Assembly (NCBI GenBank): GCA_905479075.1 | Contig: CAJQLA010000002.1 | Span: 62,001 to 126,000 of the forward strand | Origin: an uncultured Gammaproteobacteria bacterium | GTDB lineage: Bacteria > Pseudomonadota > Gammaproteobacteria > Nitrosococcales > Methylophagaceae | Reading direction: 5' to 3' | DNA length: 64,000 nt | In this document: piece by piece, positions 47,519-60,045 of the stretch | How positions within the stretch are numbered: the first letter of the stretch is position 1 | Layout: each line of letters starts with the position of its first letter | The notes under the pieces: generated by a model | Told to the model about the DNA's origin: nothing | Databases searched by the model: none | The model's input: only the letters and a program-made list of their open reading frames with translations | Position numbers and translations under genes: made by a program

Positions 47519-49888
47519 ATGGTTAATATAGAAATAGACGGTATTCCACTCGAAGTGGACTCGACAAAAATGATTATTCAAGCCGCTGATGAGGCAGGTA
47601 TTGATATTCCTCGTTTTTGTTACCACAAAAAACTGTCTATCGCGGCTAACTGCCGCATGTGTCTTGTTGATGTCGATAAATCACGAAAAGCCTTGCCAGC
47701 CTGTGCAACACCCGTTACAGAAGGAATGAAAGTCTTCACGCAATCGAAAAATGCGATTGAAGCTCAGCGTGGCGTGATGGAGTTTTTACTGATTAATCAT
47801 CCACTCGACTGCCCAATTTGTGACCAAGGTGGTGAATGTGAATTACAAGACTTATCAATGGGCTATGGCACAGGTATCAGCCGATTTAGTGAAAATAAAC
47901 GTGTTGTTAAAGATAAAAATATAGGTTCTTTGGTCAACACCGATATGACACGTTGTATTCACTGCACTCGATGTGTTCGGTTTGGACAAGAAATAGCCGG
48001 AATAAAAGAGTTAGGTGCGACAGGTCGTGGCGAGCATATGGAAATTGGCACTTATATAGAAAGTAGTTTGGGTTCTGAGCTGTCAGGCAATATTATCGAT
48101 CTTTGTCCAGTTGGCGCATTAACATCTAAACCTTTTCGTTATAAAGCGCGTGCTTGGGAGTTAACTGCTCATCCTTCCATTGCGCCTCATGATGCCGTTG
48201 GTTCAAATATCGAGTTACATACGCGACGAGATGAAGTTCTGCGCGTCGTACCAAGAGAAAATGAATCACTCAATGAAACTTGGTTGTCTGATCGTGACCG
48301 CTTTAGTTATCTTGGTTTAAATCATCAGCAGCGTGCAACAAAGCCGATGATTAAACAAGATGGGCAATGGCGTGAAACAGATTGGCAAACAGCATTAGAA
48401 AAAGCCATTGATGGCATAAAAGATATCAAAGAACGTCACGGTGCTGATCAAATTGCAGGACTGATCTCACCGACAGCCAGCCTCGAAGAATCGTATTTAT
48501 TCCAGAAACTATTGCGTGGAATAGGAACGAACAATATAGATCACCGGCTTCGCCAGCAAGATTTCTCCGATCAATTTGAACATTATCAAACGAAGGATTG
48601 GTCACTCGAGAAACTCGATACAACTCGCGCTATTTTGTTGATTGGCTGTAATATTCGTGCTGAACAACCGATCATTGCACATCGCGTTCGACAAGCGGCA
48701 TTGGCGGGTACATCCGTAAGTGAAATTAATTTCTTCACCAGTGACTTGTTAATGCCAACAGACAAACAATTGGCCGTCAATATTGATGGTATGTTGAGAC
48801 ACCTATCTGGTATTGCCAAAGCCTTAATTGAACTGGCTGATGTTGAACCTGAGTGGCATGAACTGCTAGATGAAATTGTGCCGACGGCAGTAGAACAGAC
48901 AATCGCTATACAATTTTCAAACCCGCAAAAAGCCACCATTCTTGTTGGTGCCTTAGCAAATAACCACCCTGATGCAGCGAAAATCAGAGCGTTAGCGGCA
49001 TTAATTGCTCGCTTGTCATCATGTGATTTAATTGTGTTACCAACTGCTAATTCTACCGCCTCCACCTTAGCGGGTGCTGTGCCATTTGATGTCTTCGATA
49101 GTAAACAAGATAGCTTAGGCTTTGATGCACAACAGTGCTGGCAACATACATTACGTAGTTATATCTTATTTGGCATCGAGCCAGAGTTAGATTGTGATAA
49201 TCCGGCTTTGGTGAGAAATGCATTACAGCAAGCGGGTTTTATTGTCTCTATTAATAGTTTTGTAAGTGATGAGATGCTGTCTTATTCAGATGTCATCTTA
49301 CCTATCGCTAGTTTTGCTGAAAGTGCTGGTACTTTTGTCGGTGTCGATGGTCAATGGCAAAGCTACACGGGTGCGGCTACTGCAAAAGGTGATAGTCGTC
49401 CTGCTTGGAAAGTATTACGTGTTTTAGCTAATTTGGCTAAATTAAGTGACTTTGATTATGTCTCTTCATTGGATGTTAGCGCTGAAGTTGGTGATAAAAT
49501 TAATGTTCAGCTTAATAAGGCCTCTGCAGCGTATTGCCCTGACACACTGACAACAGAATCTGGCTTAACAACCGTGTCTGAAGTCGCAATGTATCAGTGC
49601 GACAGTATCGTGAGAAGAAGTGAGGCTTTGAGCGAAACAGAAGCTAACCAAATGACCGATGTTGCTAAGCTGAATGAAACATTAGCACAAAAATACGAGC
49701 TAATGGCTGCTGAACAAATTATTATTCGTAATGGCGATAATCAAGTGACACTGGGATTGGAAATTGATAACTCAGTTGCAGATGATTGTATCTATATGCA
49801 AATAGCTACACAGGAAGCCTCCCATTTTTCAGCTGGCTTTGCAGAAGTGACTGTTGAAGCCGTTGTCGAGGTAGCGAATCGTGCTTGA
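47519..49888 (+). CDS. nuoG: NADH-quinone oxidoreductase subunit G
   Basis: A 789-residue subunit. The N-terminal ferredoxin domain binds a [2Fe-2S] cluster ([20 protein letters not shown] and CATPV), followed by the His-Cys3 cluster site ([15 protein letters not shown]) and the [21 protein letters not shown] [4Fe-4S] site. The rest is a molybdopterin-oxidoreductase-like domain that lost its cofactor. It starts 27 bases after nuoF and overlaps nuoH by 8 bases. Confidence 0.95.
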   Translation: MVNIEIDGIPLEVDSTKMIIQAADEAGIDIPRFCYHKKLSIAANCRMCLVDVDKSRKALPACATPVTEGMKVFTQSKNAIEAQRGVMEFLLINHPLDCPICDQGGECELQDLSMGYGTGISRFSENKRVVKDKNIGSLVNTDMTRCIHCTRCVRFGQEIAGIKELGATGRGEHMEIGTYIESSLGSELSGNIIDLCPVGALTSKPFRYKARAWELTAHPSIAPHDAVGSNIELHTRRDEVLRVVPRENESLNETWLSDRDRFSYLGLNHQQRATKPMIKQDGQWRETDWQTALEKAIDGIKDIKERHGADQIAGLISPTASLEESYLFQKLLRGIGTNNIDHRLRQQDFSDQFEHYQTKDWSLEKLDTTRAILLIGCNIRAEQPIIAHRVRQAALAGTSVSEINFFTSDLLMPTDKQLAVNIDGMLRHLSGIAKALIELADVEPEWHELLDEIVPTAVEQTIAIQFSNPQKATILVGALANNHPDAAKIRALAALIARLSSCDLIVLPTANSTASTLAGAVPFDVFDSKQDSLGFDAQQCWQHTLRSYILFGIEPELDCDNPALVRNALQQAGFIVSINSFVSDEMLSYSDVILPIASFAESAGTFVGVDGQWQSYTGAATAKGDSRPAWKVLRVLANLAKLSDFDYVSSLDVSAEVGDKINVQLNKASAAYCPDTLTTESGLTTVSEVAMYQCDSIVRRSEALSETEANQMTDVAKLNETLAQKYELMAAEQIIIRNGDNQVTLGLEIDNSVADDCIYMQIATQEASHFSAGFAEVTVEAVVEVANRA

Positions 49889-50969
49889 GTGGGTTTTATA
49901 TACGCTATTGCCAATTGTAGGCAAAATAATCTTAATCGTCATGCCGTTGATGATCGCAGTGGCTTATTTGACTTACGCAGAACGTAAAGTTATTGGTTAT
50001 ATTCAATTGAGGATTGGCCCCAACCGTGTTGGACCTCGTGGTTGGTTGCAACCCATTGCTGATGCCGTTAAATTGATGTTTAAGGAGGTTATCTTCCCGG
50101 CAAAATCCAATTTATATCTATTTTTAGTCGCACCTGTTTTAGCCATAGGCCCAGCATTAGCTGCATGGGCAGTGATGCCATTTGATGCCACGTTGATATT
50201 AGCTGATATAGATGCAGGTTTACTCTATATCTTGGCGATTACGTCAATGGGTGTGTACGGCGTTATTGTTGCTGGCTGGGCTTCAAATTCTCGTTATGCA
50301 TTCTTAGGTGCATTACGCTCGGCTGCACAAGTTGTGTCTTATGAGATTGCGATGGGTTTTGCTTTAGTCGGTGTCTTAGTTGCTGCAGGCAGCCTGAATT
50401 TAGGTCAAATAGTACTGGGACAACAAGGCGGTATTTTGCATTGGTATTTCATCCCCTTATTCCCATTATTTATTGTTTATTTCCTATCGGGTGTGGCAGA
50501 AACTAACCGTGCCCCATTTGATGTGGCTGAAGGTGAGTCAGAAATCGTAGCAGGTTTCCATGTTGAATATTCAGGTATGGCTTTCGCGATATTTTTCTTG
50601 GCGGAATACGCTGACATGATTTTGATTTCAATGTTAGCCGCAGTCATGTTCATGGGTGGCTGGTTATCACCATTCCAAGGTACGGGGCTTGAATCAATGT
50701 TTGCATGGGTGCCAGGTTTGATATGGCTACTATTGAAAACATCTTTTTTCCTTTTCTTTTATTTATGGTTTAGGGCAACATTCCCGCGCTATCGATATGA
50801 CCAAATCATGCGATTAGGCTGGAAAATATTTATTCCGGTCACCCTTGTTTGGCTTGTTGTTGTTGCGACAGCACAAGTGATGGATATCGGTCCATGGTTT
50901 ACAGAGACAGAAGTCGTGATGTCTTCAGTTGAAAATGCTGTGATAGCGACTAAAGCAGGGGTGTTGTGA
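49881..50969 (+). CDS. nuoH: NADH-quinone oxidoreductase subunit H
   Basis: A 362-residue membrane subunit that joins the arms and forms part of the quinone tunnel. About eight transmembrane helices are predicted. Family motifs: [56 protein letters not shown] and [23 protein letters not shown] near the end. Overlaps nuoI. Confidence 0.96.
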   Translation: MLEWVLYTLLPIVGKIILIVMPLMIAVAYLTYAERKVIGYIQLRIGPNRVGPRGWLQPIADAVKLMFKEVIFPAKSNLYLFLVAPVLAIGPALAAWAVMPFDATLILADIDAGLLYILAITSMGVYGVIVAGWASNSRYAFLGALRSAAQVVSYEIAMGFALVGVLVAAGSLNLGQIVLGQQGGILHWYFIPLFPLFIVYFLSGVAETNRAPFDVAEGESEIVAGFHVEYSGMAFAIFFLAEYADMILISMLAAVMFMGGWLSPFQGTGLESMFAWVPGLIWLLLKTSFFLFFYLWFRATFPRYRYDQIMRLGWKIFIPVTLVWLVVVATAQVMDIGPWFTETEVVMSSVENAVIATKAGVL

Positions 50970-51457
50970 TGAAAGCAGTACGGCACTTCTTTAAAAGCTT
51001 TTTATTGTGGGAGTTATTGCTCGGTTTAAAACTGACTGGGCGTTATTTATTTGCAAAAAAAATAACGGTGCAATATCCAGAAGAGCAAACACCACAATCA
51101 CCTCGATTTAGAGGCTTACATGCGCTACGCCGTTATCCAAACGGTGAAGAACGTTGTATTGGTTGTAAGCTGTGTGAGGCCGTGTGCCCTGCATTGGCTA
51201 TTACGATCGAAACTGAGCCACGTGATGATGGTACAAGGCGTACTACTCGTTATGATATTGATTTATTTAAATGTATTTATTGTGGCTTTTGTGAAGAATC
51301 TTGTCCCGTTGATTCAATTGTGGAAACACGTGTATTTGATTATCACTTTGAAGAGCGTGGCGAAAATATAATGACCAAGGATAAATTGTTGGCGATTGGT
51401 GATCAGCAAGAAAGTCAGATCGCGGCTGACCGAGCTGCCGATGCACCATATCGATAA
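50969..51457 (+). CDS. nuoI: NADH-quinone oxidoreductase subunit I
   Basis: A 162-residue ferredoxin-like subunit with two [4Fe-4S] clusters: [12 protein letters not shown] and [12 protein letters not shown], each followed by a distal Cys-Pro. The N-terminal amphipathic stretch ([23 protein letters not shown]) attaches it to the membrane arm. The ATG at 50969 overlaps the nuoH stop by one base; a GTG one codon earlier is also possible. Confidence 0.95.
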   Translation: MKAVRHFFKSFLLWELLLGLKLTGRYLFAKKITVQYPEEQTPQSPRFRGLHALRRYPNGEERCIGCKLCEAVCPALAITIETEPRDDGTRRTTRYDIDLFKCIYCGFCEESCPVDSIVETRVFDYHFEERGENIMTKDKLLAIGDQQESQIAADRAADAPYR

Positions 51458-51473
51458 AGGCATATAGAGAACT

Positions 51474-52100
51474 ATGGAACATATTATTTTTTACTGTTTT
51501 GCCGCTGTGCTGCTATTTGCAGCCACAATGGTGATCACGGTACGTAATCCAGTCCGTGCTGCCTTATTTTTGATTCTGGCCTTTTTTACGAGTGCAGGTA
51601 TTTGGTTATTGCTCGAAGCGGAATTCTTAGCGTTAACATTAGTTTTGGTTTACGTCGGCGCTGTCATGGTCTTATTCTTATTCGTCGTTATGATGTTGGA
51701 TATCAAATTTACTCATTTAAAAGAAGGGTTTACGCGTTATTTGCCGCTAGGCATCATTGTGGCTGCATTGATCACAGTAGAAATGGTAGCGGTATTGGGT
51801 GCCTCCCACTTTGGATTAGATATTGTGCCATCACCGGCAGAACACCCTCTTGGATATAGTAATACTAGGGAAATTGGTCTATTACTGTATACGATTTATG
51901 TTTACCCCTTTGAAATCGCATCCGTTATTTTAACAGTAGCGATTATTGCTGCTATTACATTAACACTGCGGGCTAAAACCAGTAAGGCTCAGAATGTATC
52001 TGAGCAAATTAAGGTTCGGTCAGAAGATAGAGTGCGAGTTGTCAAAATGGCGTCAGAGAAAAAGCAACAGCAACAGCCTGAGCAGGAGACAACATCATGA
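51474..52100 (+). CDS. nuoJ: NADH-quinone oxidoreductase subunit J
   Basis: A 208-residue membrane subunit with five transmembrane helices, including the family segment [51 protein letters not shown] that forms the pi-bulge helix. The C-terminal tail is charged and Gln-rich ([10 protein letters not shown]). It overlaps nuoK by 4 bases. Confidence 0.95.
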   Translation: MEHIIFYCFAAVLLFAATMVITVRNPVRAALFLILAFFTSAGIWLLLEAEFLALTLVLVYVGAVMVLFLFVVMMLDIKFTHLKEGFTRYLPLGIIVAALITVEMVAVLGASHFGLDIVPSPAEHPLGYSNTREIGLLLYTIYVYPFEIASVILTVAIIAAITLTLRAKTSKAQNVSEQIKVRSEDRVRVVKMASEKKQQQQPEQETTS

Positions 52101-52402
52101 TTGCCTTGTCTGATTTTTTGATTTTGGGTGCTTTACTCTTTAGTTTATCGGTTTTAGGTATTTTCATTAACCGGAAAAATATCATTATTTTATTAATGTG
52201 TATTGAGTTGATGTTACTCGCTGTTAACCTCAATTTTATTGCTTTTTCACACTTCTCTGGTGACATAGCTGGACAGATTTTCGTATTCTTTATTTTGACA
52301 GTGGCCGCCGCTGAAGCCGCAATTGGTTTAGCTATATTAGTGGTGTTATTCCGTAATCTAAGCACGATCAATGTGTCAGACCTCGATCACTTGAAGGGCT
52401 AA
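52097..52402 (+). CDS. nuoK: NADH-quinone oxidoreductase subunit K
   Basis: A 101-residue membrane subunit with three helices and two buried glutamates on the proton path (in [19 protein letters not shown] and [15 protein letters not shown]). Length and motifs are typical. Coupled to nuoJ by an ATGA overlap. Confidence 0.96.
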   Translation: MIALSDFLILGALLFSLSVLGIFINRKNIIILLMCIELMLLAVNLNFIAFSHFSGDIAGQIFVFFILTVAAAEAAIGLAILVVLFRNLSTINVSDLDHLKG

Positions 52403-52403
52403 G

Positions 52404-54359
52404 ATGGATACACTAAATCAACCACTATTATTAGCACTGGCACTGGCACCTCTCGTCGGTAGCATTATTGCAGGCTTATTTGGTAGTCGTATCGGCCGGC
52501 AGTGGTCTCATCGTGTCACCATATTAGGCGTAGCGGTTGCCTTTGCGTTATCAGTTATTGTATTTAAATTAGTTATTTTTGAGGGTCAGAGTTATAACGC
52601 TCAAGTTTATCAATGGTTACAAGCTGGTTCCTTAAGCCTTGAAGTAGGCTTTATGGTTGATTCCTTAACGGCCATGATGATGGTTGTAGTGACCTTTGTA
52701 TCTTTGATGGTACATATCTATACCATTGCTTATATGGAGGAAGATGACGGCTATAGTCGTTTCTTTAGTTATATATCCCTGTTTACTTTTTCTATGCTGA
52801 TGCTGGTTATGGCGAATAACTTTATGCAGTTATTCTTTGGCTGGGAAGCAGTTGGTTTAGTGTCTTATTTGTTGATTGGTTTTTGGTATAAAAAACCAAC
52901 CGCTATTTATGCCAACCTCAAAGCATTTTTAGTTAACAGGGTAGGTGACTTTGGCTTTTTACTCGGTATTGCGGGTGTGCTGATGTACGCTGGCAGCTTG
53001 GATTATATCGAAGTGTTTGGACAAGCGAATACGATGGCTGGTCAAACAATGACAATATTTGAAGGTTATGAATGGTCAGTGATGACGGTTGTTTGTATCT
53101 TGCTATTCATCGGTGCAATGGGTAAATCGGCCCAAGTACCATTGCATGTTTGGTTGCCTGACTCAATGGAAGGCCCAACACCTATTTCAGCCTTGATTCA
53201 TGCCGCAACTATGGTAACAGCAGGTATTTTCATGGTGGCACGTATGTCGCCATTATATGAGTTGTCGGAAACAGCGCTTTCATTCGTGTTGGTAATTGGT
53301 GCTATTACTGCCTTATTTATGGGCTTTTTGGGTCTTATTCAAAATGATATTAAGCGGGTTATTGCTTATTCAACACTGTCGCAGCTAGGTTACATGACAG
53401 TCGCACTTGGGGCATCAGCTTATGCGGCTGGTATTTTCCATTTAATGACCCATGCTTTCTTTAAAGCATTGTTATTCTTGGGGGCGGGCTCGGTTATTAT
53501 GGCGCTGCACCATGAGCAAGATATTCGTAAAATGGGTGGCTTGAAAAAATACATGCCAATCACCTATTGGACAGGGTTAATTGGTTCACTTGCCTTAATC
53601 GGTTTCCCAGGTTTTGCTGGCTTTTTCTCAAAAGATTCGATTATTGAAGCAGTACATGCTTCTACCATAGCGGGTAGTGATTTCGCTTACTACGCTGTGT
53701 TATCGGGTGTGTTTATCACAGCCTTATATAGTTTTAGACTTTTCTTTATTGTCTTCCATGGCAAAGAACGTTTTGATAGTCATGGTGGTCATGCACCACA
53801 TGAATCACCTATCACAGTAACGTTACCTTTGATATTACTGGCAATTCCATCTGTGTTTGCTGGCTTGTTAATAGGTGACATGGTGTTTGGTGACTTCTTT
53901 GGAGATGCAATATTTGTTGCAGCTGAGCATGATGTTTTGGCTCAATTAGGGACTCATTACCATGGCGTTATTGGCTTTATCACCCATGGTTTGCAAACAC
54001 CACCTTTCTGGTTAGCTATGGCTGGGGTTTCAACCGCTTATTACCTCTATATGGTGAATACCGAGTTGCCCGCTAAAATTCAAAAAGCCTTTAATTGGGT
54101 TTATCGAATTTTAGAAAATAAATACGGTTTTGATAGCTTTAATGAAAAAGTATTTGCTGGTGGTTCACGGTTAATTGGTCGCATCTTATGGAAGGGGGGT
54201 GATCAAGCTATCATCGATGGAGCTATGGTTAATGGTTCAGCTAAAACTATTGGCATGATATCGAAAGTTGTGCGTCATATTCAGTCTGGTTATTTATATC
54301 ACTATGCCTTTGCGATGATTTTGGGCGTATGGCTACTACTGACTTATTTTGTAGCCTGA
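52404..54359 (+). CDS. nuoL: NADH-quinone oxidoreductase subunit L
   Basis: A 651-residue antiporter-like proton-pumping subunit with the long lateral helix at the C-terminal end. Motifs: FFGWEAVGLVSYLLIGFWY, KSAQVPLHVWLPDSMEGPTPISALIHAATMVTAG with the key Lys and His residues, and IKRVIAYSTLSQLGYM. About 16 transmembrane helices expected. Gap of one base after nuoK. Confidence 0.96.
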   Translation: MDTLNQPLLLALALAPLVGSIIAGLFGSRIGRQWSHRVTILGVAVAFALSVIVFKLVIFEGQSYNAQVYQWLQAGSLSLEVGFMVDSLTAMMMVVVTFVSLMVHIYTIAYMEEDDGYSRFFSYISLFTFSMLMLVMANNFMQLFFGWEAVGLVSYLLIGFWYKKPTAIYANLKAFLVNRVGDFGFLLGIAGVLMYAGSLDYIEVFGQANTMAGQTMTIFEGYEWSVMTVVCILLFIGAMGKSAQVPLHVWLPDSMEGPTPISALIHAATMVTAGIFMVARMSPLYELSETALSFVLVIGAITALFMGFLGLIQNDIKRVIAYSTLSQLGYMTVALGASAYAAGIFHLMTHAFFKALLFLGAGSVIMALHHEQDIRKMGGLKKYMPITYWTGLIGSLALIGFPGFAGFFSKDSIIEAVHASTIAGSDFAYYAVLSGVFITALYSFRLFFIVFHGKERFDSHGGHAPHESPITVTLPLILLAIPSVFAGLLIGDMVFGDFFGDAIFVAAEHDVLAQLGTHYHGVIGFITHGLQTPPFWLAMAGVSTAYYLYMVNTELPAKIQKAFNWVYRILENKYGFDSFNEKVFAGGSRLIGRILWKGGDQAIIDGAMVNGSAKTIGMISKVVRHIQSGYLYHYAFAMILGVWLLLTYFVA

Positions 54360-54375
54360 GGATCGAGAGAAAATT

Positions 54376-55884
54376 ATGTTTGTTGATTATCCATTATTAA
54401 GCTTGGTTATTTGGTTACCCATATTGGGTGGCTTTGCCATCTTATTCAATGGTGATAATGCAATGACAAGACCTTTGTCATTGATTGTTTCTTTATTGAC
54501 CTTAGTTTTGTCTATTGGCCTATATATTGACTTTGACATGTCAACACACGAGATGCAATTTGTTGAACATATGCCTTGGGTACCTGTATTTGATATTAAC
54601 TATTATTTAGGTATTGATGGTTTTTCAATGCCTTTGATCATCCTCACTGCCTTTTCGACGGTGATAGTAGTCATTGCAGGCTGGGAAGTGATTCAAGATC
54701 GTGTTGCACAGTACATGGCTGCTTTCCTTGTAATGGAAGGTTTGATGATTGCCGTATTTGCAGCATTAGACGCCATACTATTCTATGTTTTCTTTGAAGC
54801 GATGTTAATCCCTTTATTCTTAGTAATTGGTATATGGGGTGGCCCGAACAAAGTTTACGCGACGATTAAGTTTTTCTTGTATACCTTCTTCGGTTCAGTC
54901 TTTTTATTATTGTCCTTGCTTTATTTACGCCACGTCACAGGCAGTTTTGATATTTTAGAATATCACCAGGTGAGCTTGTCGATGACAGAGCAAACATGGT
55001 TGCTATTAGCAATATTGATTGCCTTTGCGGTCAAAGTGCCAATGTGGCCCGTGCATACATGGTTACCAGATGCTCACGTTGAAGCACCAACGGGCGGCTC
55101 AGTGATATTAGCGGCAATCACATTGAAAATTGGTGGTTATGGTTTATTACGTTTTGCTTTGCCTATCGCACCTGATGCCAGCATGGCACTGGACTGGTTA
55201 GTTATTAGCTTATCGTTAATTGCTATCGTTTATATCGGCTTTGTTGCTTTAGTTCAGTCGGACTTAAAGAAATTAATCGCCTATTCAAGTATCGCTCATA
55301 TGGGCTTTGTTACCATGGGGATCTTTATCGTCTTCGGTATTTTTGCCAATTCTGCAACAGGGAGTGGAGCAGTACTGGCGGTTGAAGGTGCAATGGTACA
55401 AATGATTTCACATGGTTTTATTGCAGCAGCAATGTTCCTATGTGTTGGTGTGTTGTATGACCGTATGCACACTCGTGAAATAGCTCATTATGGTGGTGTC
55501 ATTAATACGATGCCAGTATTTGCTGGTTTTTCTGTTTTCTTTGCAATGGCAAATGCAGGCTTGCCCGGTACTTCGGGTTTTGTTGGCGAGTTCATGGTGA
55601 TTCTGGCGGCATTTCAAGCGAACTTCTGGTATGCCTTTTTGGCGGCTACAACCCTAATTTTAGGTGCTGCTTACAGTTTGTGGATGATTAAGCGAGTCGT
55701 GTTTGGTGAAGTGAGCAATGATAATGTAGCCACTCTGAAAGATATTAATAGGCGTGAATTTTGGATGCTAGCGAGTTTAGCAATCATTGTTTTAGTGATA
55801 GGTATATGGCCGGCACCACTAATTGAAGTGATGCACAGTTCAGTTGAACATTTATTAACGCAAGTTTCCCAATCGAAGCTTTAA
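54376..55884 (+). CDS. nuoM: NADH-quinone oxidoreductase subunit M
   Basis: A 502-residue antiporter-like pump subunit. Motifs: [18 protein letters not shown] with the channel Glu, [28 protein letters not shown], and [16 protein letters not shown]. It follows nuoL by 16 bases and precedes nuoN by 16. Confidence 0.96.
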   Translation: MFVDYPLLSLVIWLPILGGFAILFNGDNAMTRPLSLIVSLLTLVLSIGLYIDFDMSTHEMQFVEHMPWVPVFDINYYLGIDGFSMPLIILTAFSTVIVVIAGWEVIQDRVAQYMAAFLVMEGLMIAVFAALDAILFYVFFEAMLIPLFLVIGIWGGPNKVYATIKFFLYTFFGSVFLLLSLLYLRHVTGSFDILEYHQVSLSMTEQTWLLLAILIAFAVKVPMWPVHTWLPDAHVEAPTGGSVILAAITLKIGGYGLLRFALPIAPDASMALDWLVISLSLIAIVYIGFVALVQSDLKKLIAYSSIAHMGFVTMGIFIVFGIFANSATGSGAVLAVEGAMVQMISHGFIAAAMFLCVGVLYDRMHTREIAHYGGVINTMPVFAGFSVFFAMANAGLPGTSGFVGEFMVILAAFQANFWYAFLAATTLILGAAYSLWMIKRVVFGEVSNDNVATLKDINRREFWMLASLAIIVLVIGIWPAPLIEVMHSSVEHLLTQVSQSKL

Positions 55885-55900
55885 TGGTGATGATGTAATT

Positions 55901-57337
55901 ATGATGTTTGAAGTAATAAATATGTCTTTTGCCTTACCTGAGATGTTCCTACTTGGAATGGCTGGTGTGATTTTGATGGTTGTTGCTTTCATGGGTCAGA
56001 AAGGGGCAGGTGCTGCATATTGGTTAAGCCAAGTTACTATGATTGGAACTGCTTATATTGTCTATGACTCGGTTACGGGTATGGGTGGTCTTACATTCAG
56101 TGATAGCTATATAAAAGATACCTTAAGCGATGTGCTCAAGTTGACCGTCAGTATTGTTAATGTGGCTGTTCTTTTGTATTCAGTGTCTTATTTAAAAGCG
56201 AGAGAATTGTTTAAAGGAGAATACTACGTCCTTGCGGTGTTCTCGACTCTAGGTATGTTTGTCATGATATCGGCGCATCATTTCCTAACCTTGTATTTAG
56301 GTTTAGAGCTAATGTCATTGTGCTTGTATGCCATGGTTGCTATGCACCGTGATTCAGGTGTCGCTACCGAAGCAGCAATGAAATATTTTATTTTAGGTGC
56401 GTTGGCATCAGGTATGTTGCTATACGGCATGTCGATTATTTATGGCGTAACAGGCAGCTTGAGTTTGTCGGGCGTATCTGAAGCCATCCAAACAGGTGGC
56501 TTGAATGATACGGTAATGAGCTTTGGCTTAGTCTTCTTAGTTATTGGTGTTGCTTTCAAACTAGGTGCAGTTCCTTTTCATATGTGGCTGCCAGATGTTT
56601 ATCATGGCGCTCCAACAGCTGTTACTTTGTTTATCGCTACAACACCGAAAATTGCTGCTTTTGCGATGATGATCAGGCTATTAGTCGATGGTTTGGCTGA
56701 TATTCAACAATATTGGCAAGATATGCTGATTATGCTGTCTGTCCTATCGATTATTGTTGGCAATATCGTCGCGATAGCTCAAACAAACTTAAAACGAATG
56801 TTAGCGTACTCAACGATTTCTCATGTTGGTTTCATTTTACTAGGTGTATTGTCAGCAAATAGTGAAGGATATGCGGCATCGATGTTTTATGCCATTACTT
56901 ATACAATAATGACTTTAGCCGCATTTGGTATGATTATCTTGATGAGCCGTCGTGGGTTTGAAGCTGAGAATATTGAGGATTTCAAAGGATTAGGCAAAAA
57001 GAGTCCTTGGTATGCATTAATGATGCTAATTGTGATGTTTTCAATGGCAGGTATTCCACCTATGGTTGGATTTTATGCCAAATTAGCAGTGATAAAATCC
57101 ATTATCGATGTGGAATTAATGTCAGTTGCTATTGTTGCTGTTTTAATGTCAGTAATAGGTGCGTTTTACTACTTAAGAGTCATTAAAGTAATGATCTTCG
57201 ACGAACCAGCTGATACGGAAGTACTTCATGCCCCTGCTGATATGCGAGTTGTGGTGAGCGCCAATGCTTTAGGTGTGCTTGCTTTAGGCTTGTTCCCTGG
57301 TTCATTAATGGCAATTTGTGCCACTGTCTTTTCCTAG
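55901..57337 (+). CDS. nuoN: NADH-quinone oxidoreductase subunit N
   Basis: A 478-residue antiporter-like pump subunit, the last of the 14 nuo genes. Motifs: [53 protein letters not shown] and [16 protein letters not shown]. The start at 55901 gives [16 protein letters not shown]; a later ATG (SFALPEM) is an alternative. Confidence 0.95.
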   Translation: MMFEVINMSFALPEMFLLGMAGVILMVVAFMGQKGAGAAYWLSQVTMIGTAYIVYDSVTGMGGLTFSDSYIKDTLSDVLKLTVSIVNVAVLLYSVSYLKARELFKGEYYVLAVFSTLGMFVMISAHHFLTLYLGLELMSLCLYAMVAMHRDSGVATEAAMKYFILGALASGMLLYGMSIIYGVTGSLSLSGVSEAIQTGGLNDTVMSFGLVFLVIGVAFKLGAVPFHMWLPDVYHGAPTAVTLFIATTPKIAAFAMMIRLLVDGLADIQQYWQDMLIMLSVLSIIVGNIVAIAQTNLKRMLAYSTISHVGFILLGVLSANSEGYAASMFYAITYTIMTLAAFGMIILMSRRGFEAENIEDFKGLGKKSPWYALMMLIVMFSMAGIPPMVGFYAKLAVIKSIIDVELMSVAIVAVLMSVIGAFYYLRVIKVMIFDEPADTEVLHAPADMRVVVSANALGVLALGLFPGSLMAICATVFS

Positions 57338-57346
57338 GTTAGTATT

Positions 57347-57646
57347 ATGTCTTCGTTGTCGCTGATCTTATTGATTACAATTATTGCTAACTTACCTTGG
57401 ATTAGCGAACGTTTGTTTCTAGCCATTCCTTTAACTAAAGGTAAGTCGAGTTGGTTGAGGCTCTTTGAGTTAGTTGTTTTTTATTTTATCAGTCTGGCCA
57501 TTGCTGTCATGACAGAAAAAAATATGGATGGAGGTATCCATCCACAAAACTGGGAATTTTATGTCACTACATTTTCCGGTTTTCTTGTACTGGCAGTGCC
57601 CGGTGTGGTTTACCGTTACCAATGGTTAGCTTTAAAACAAAAATAA
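57347..57646 (+). CDS. DUF2818 family membrane protein
   Basis: A 99-residue protein with about three hydrophobic segments and the family-like opening NLPWISERLF and the middle LFELVVFYFISLAIAVMTEK. The gene directly follows nuoN by 9 bases, a position in which this family is common in beta- and some gammaproteobacteria. It is not a core complex I subunit; any role in complex I is inferred only from context. Confidence 0.8.
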   Translation: MSSLSLILLITIIANLPWISERLFLAIPLTKGKSSWLRLFELVVFYFISLAIAVMTEKNMDGGIHPQNWEFYVTTFSGFLVLAVPGVVYRYQWLALKQK

Positions 57647-57846
57647 ATCATTTTTGTCTTCATTTACCGCATAAACTTCCAAACATAACTTAGCGTTATT
57701 GCTTTTAGAGACGAGAATAGCTGCTTTTAAGCTAGGTTTAGTCAATTAATCATTTTTATCAGTGCATAGATATTTAAACTAGTATAAAATTCTCTGGTTT
57801 ATCTTCGTGTTAATGCAACACATTTATTATTTTTAGAGACAGGAAA

Positions 57847-59940
57847 ATGGCCGCCGATTTATCTAAGTATAGAAACATTGGGATCTTTGCTCACGTTGAT
57901 GCGGGTAAAACCACAACAACAGAACGTATCTTGAAACTCACCGGTAAAATTCATAAAACAGGTGAAGTACATGATGGTGAAGCAACGACTGACTTCATGG
58001 AACAAGAACAAGAGCGTGGGATTACAATCCAATCAGCTGCAACAAGCTGTGAGTGGGATGGTCATCGTTTAAATGTCATCGATACACCAGGGCACGTTGA
58101 TTTCACAATCGAAGTTTATCGTTCTCTAAAAGTACTTGATGGTGGTGTGGGTGTTTTCTGTGGTAGTGGTGGTGTTGAGCCTCAATCAGAAACTAACTGG
58201 CGCTATGCGAACGAGTCTGAAGTATCACGTATTATCTTTGTTAATAAACTAGATCGTATGGGTGCTGATTTTTACCGTGTTGTTAAGCAAGTTGAAGACG
58301 TTTTAGGTGCGAACCCATTAGTGATGGTTCTGCCAATTGGTATCGAAGATGATTTCAAAGGTGTTGTTGATCTATTGACGCGTAAAGCGTGGATCTGGGA
58401 TAACGAGAAAGATACTACCGCATTCCGTATCGAAGAGCCGCCTGCAGATATGGCTGATAAAGTCGAAGAATATCGTGAGCTATTGGTCGAAACTGCACTA
58501 GAGCAAGATGATGATTTGATGGAAGCTTACCTTGAAGGTGAAGAGCCTTCTCTTGAAGATCTTCACAAATGTATCCGTAAAGGTACATTGTCTATGGACT
58601 TCTTCCCAACATACTGTGGTTCTGCCTTTAAAGATAAAGGTGTTCAAATGGTATTGGATGCGGTTGTTTCATACTTACCGAGCCCAACTGAAGTTGATCC
58701 ACAACCTGAAGTGGACGAAGAAGGTAATGAAACGGGAGAGATGGCGGTTGTAACGCCTGATGCGCCGTTACGTGCATTGGCATTCAAAATTATGGATGAT
58801 CGCTTCGGCGCATTAACCTTTATCCGTATCTACTCAGGTGTTTTGAATAAAGGTGATACCGTTCTGAATACCTTTACCGGTAAAACAGAGCGTGTTGGCA
58901 GAATGGTAGAAATGCATGCCGATGATCGTACTGAATTAGACTCAGCACAAGCCGGTGATATTATTGCTGTAGTAGGTATGAAAGATGTACAAACAGGGCA
59001 CACACTATGTGATCCTAAGAAACCAGCAACATTAGAACCAATGGTATTCCCAGATCCAGTTATCTCAATCGCGATCGCGCCTAAAGATAAAGGTGGCTCT
59101 GAAAAAATGGGTATCGCTTTAGGTAAAATGATTAAAGAAGATCCTTCTTTCCGCGTTGAAACAGACCAAGAAAGTGGCGAAACTATCATCAAAGGTATGG
59201 GTGAGCTTCACCTTGATATCAAAGTTGATATCTTAAAACGTACTCATGGTGTTGATGTTTCTGTTGGTGAGCCTCAAGTTGCTTACCGTGAAACGATTAC
59301 ACAACGTATTGAAGATAGCTACACACATAAGAAACAATCAGGTGGTTCTGGTCAATTCGGTAAGATCGACTATATCATTGAACCTGGTGAGACAGGCAGT
59401 GGTTTTGTATTTGAATCAACTGTCACAGGTGGTTCAGTACCACGTGAATTCTGGTCTGCAGTAGAAGCTGGCTTTAAGAAAATGATGGAACGTGGTGTTT
59501 TAGCGGGTTACCCATGTCTAGACTTTAAAGTTAATTTATACGATGGTGGTTTCCATGCGGTGGATTCATCAGCTGTAGCGTTCGAATTAGCGGCGATGGC
59601 TGCTTATCGTCAATCAATGCCAAAAGCGGGCCCACAATTAATGGAACCGATTATGAAGGTGGATGTATTTACACCTGAAGATCATGTTGGTGACGTTATT
59701 GGTGATTTAAATCGTCGTCGTGGCATGATCAAATCACAAGATGCCACACCAACAGGTGTGCGTATTAATGGTGAAGTGCCACTAAGTGAAATGTTTGGTT
59801 ATATTGGTTCACTTCGTACAATGACATCAGGTCGCGGTCAGTTCTCTATGGAGTTCTTACACTATAGTGCATGTCCACGTAATGTGGCTGAAGAAGTCAT
59901 TAAAGAAGCGAAACAACGTGAAGAAGACGCGAAGAAATAA
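57847..59940 (+). CDS. fusA: Elongation factor G paralogue (EF-G 2)
   Basis: A 697-residue translational GTPase of full EF-G length. G motifs: [15 protein letters not shown] (G1), [11 protein letters not shown] (G2), DTPGHVDF (G3), [10 protein letters not shown] (G4). Domains II to V follow, with [17 protein letters not shown] and the domain IV segment. It is not next to rpsL/rpsG/tuf, so it is probably the second EF-G (like Pseudomonas FusA2), and the main gene would be elsewhere. It has its own terminator. The sequence alone does not show whether it drives translocation, ribosome recycling or a stress role. Confidence 0.88.
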   Translation: MAADLSKYRNIGIFAHVDAGKTTTTERILKLTGKIHKTGEVHDGEATTDFMEQEQERGITIQSAATSCEWDGHRLNVIDTPGHVDFTIEVYRSLKVLDGGVGVFCGSGGVEPQSETNWRYANESEVSRIIFVNKLDRMGADFYRVVKQVEDVLGANPLVMVLPIGIEDDFKGVVDLLTRKAWIWDNEKDTTAFRIEEPPADMADKVEEYRELLVETALEQDDDLMEAYLEGEEPSLEDLHKCIRKGTLSMDFFPTYCGSAFKDKGVQMVLDAVVSYLPSPTEVDPQPEVDEEGNETGEMAVVTPDAPLRALAFKIMDDRFGALTFIRIYSGVLNKGDTVLNTFTGKTERVGRMVEMHADDRTELDSAQAGDIIAVVGMKDVQTGHTLCDPKKPATLEPMVFPDPVISIAIAPKDKGGSEKMGIALGKMIKEDPSFRVETDQESGETIIKGMGELHLDIKVDILKRTHGVDVSVGEPQVAYRETITQRIEDSYTHKKQSGGSGQFGKIDYIIEPGETGSGFVFESTVTGGSVPREFWSAVEAGFKKMMERGVLAGYPCLDFKVNLYDGGFHAVDSSAVAFELAAMAAYRQSMPKAGPQLMEPIMKVDVFTPEDHVGDVIGDLNRRRGMIKSQDATPTGVRINGEVPLSEMFGYIGSLRTMTSGRGQFSMEFLHYSACPRNVAEEVIKEAKQREEDAKK

Positions 59941-59965
59941 CTGCTGATTCTAAATGAGTTAAATG

Positions 59966-59996
59966 AAAAGGGCTGATTTTTATCAGCCCTTTTTTA
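59966..59996 (+). terminator. Rho-independent terminator after the EF-G gene
   Basis: AAAAGGGCTGAT (59966-59977) pairs with ATCAGCCCTTTT (59982-59993) around a loop of four T, followed by a T run. It is almost the same module as the terminator after the cold-shock gene at 60371-60403. Confidence 0.9.
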
Positions 59997-60045
59997 TTTA
60001 TTAACTTAACGTTTTCAGTATTAAAAGTTCAAAATCTGTTTGTGT

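Noticed and set aside
48586..49065. 159-residue frame on the minus strand inside nuoG
   Set aside because: Antisense shadow of nuoG, rich in Ser and Ala runs without recognisable domains.
57703..57840. Ten-base direct repeat TTTTAGAGAC at 57703-57712 and 57831-57840 before the EF-G gene
   Set aside because: Short and isolated; the second copy overlaps the ribosome-binding region, so chance or a minor duplication explains it.
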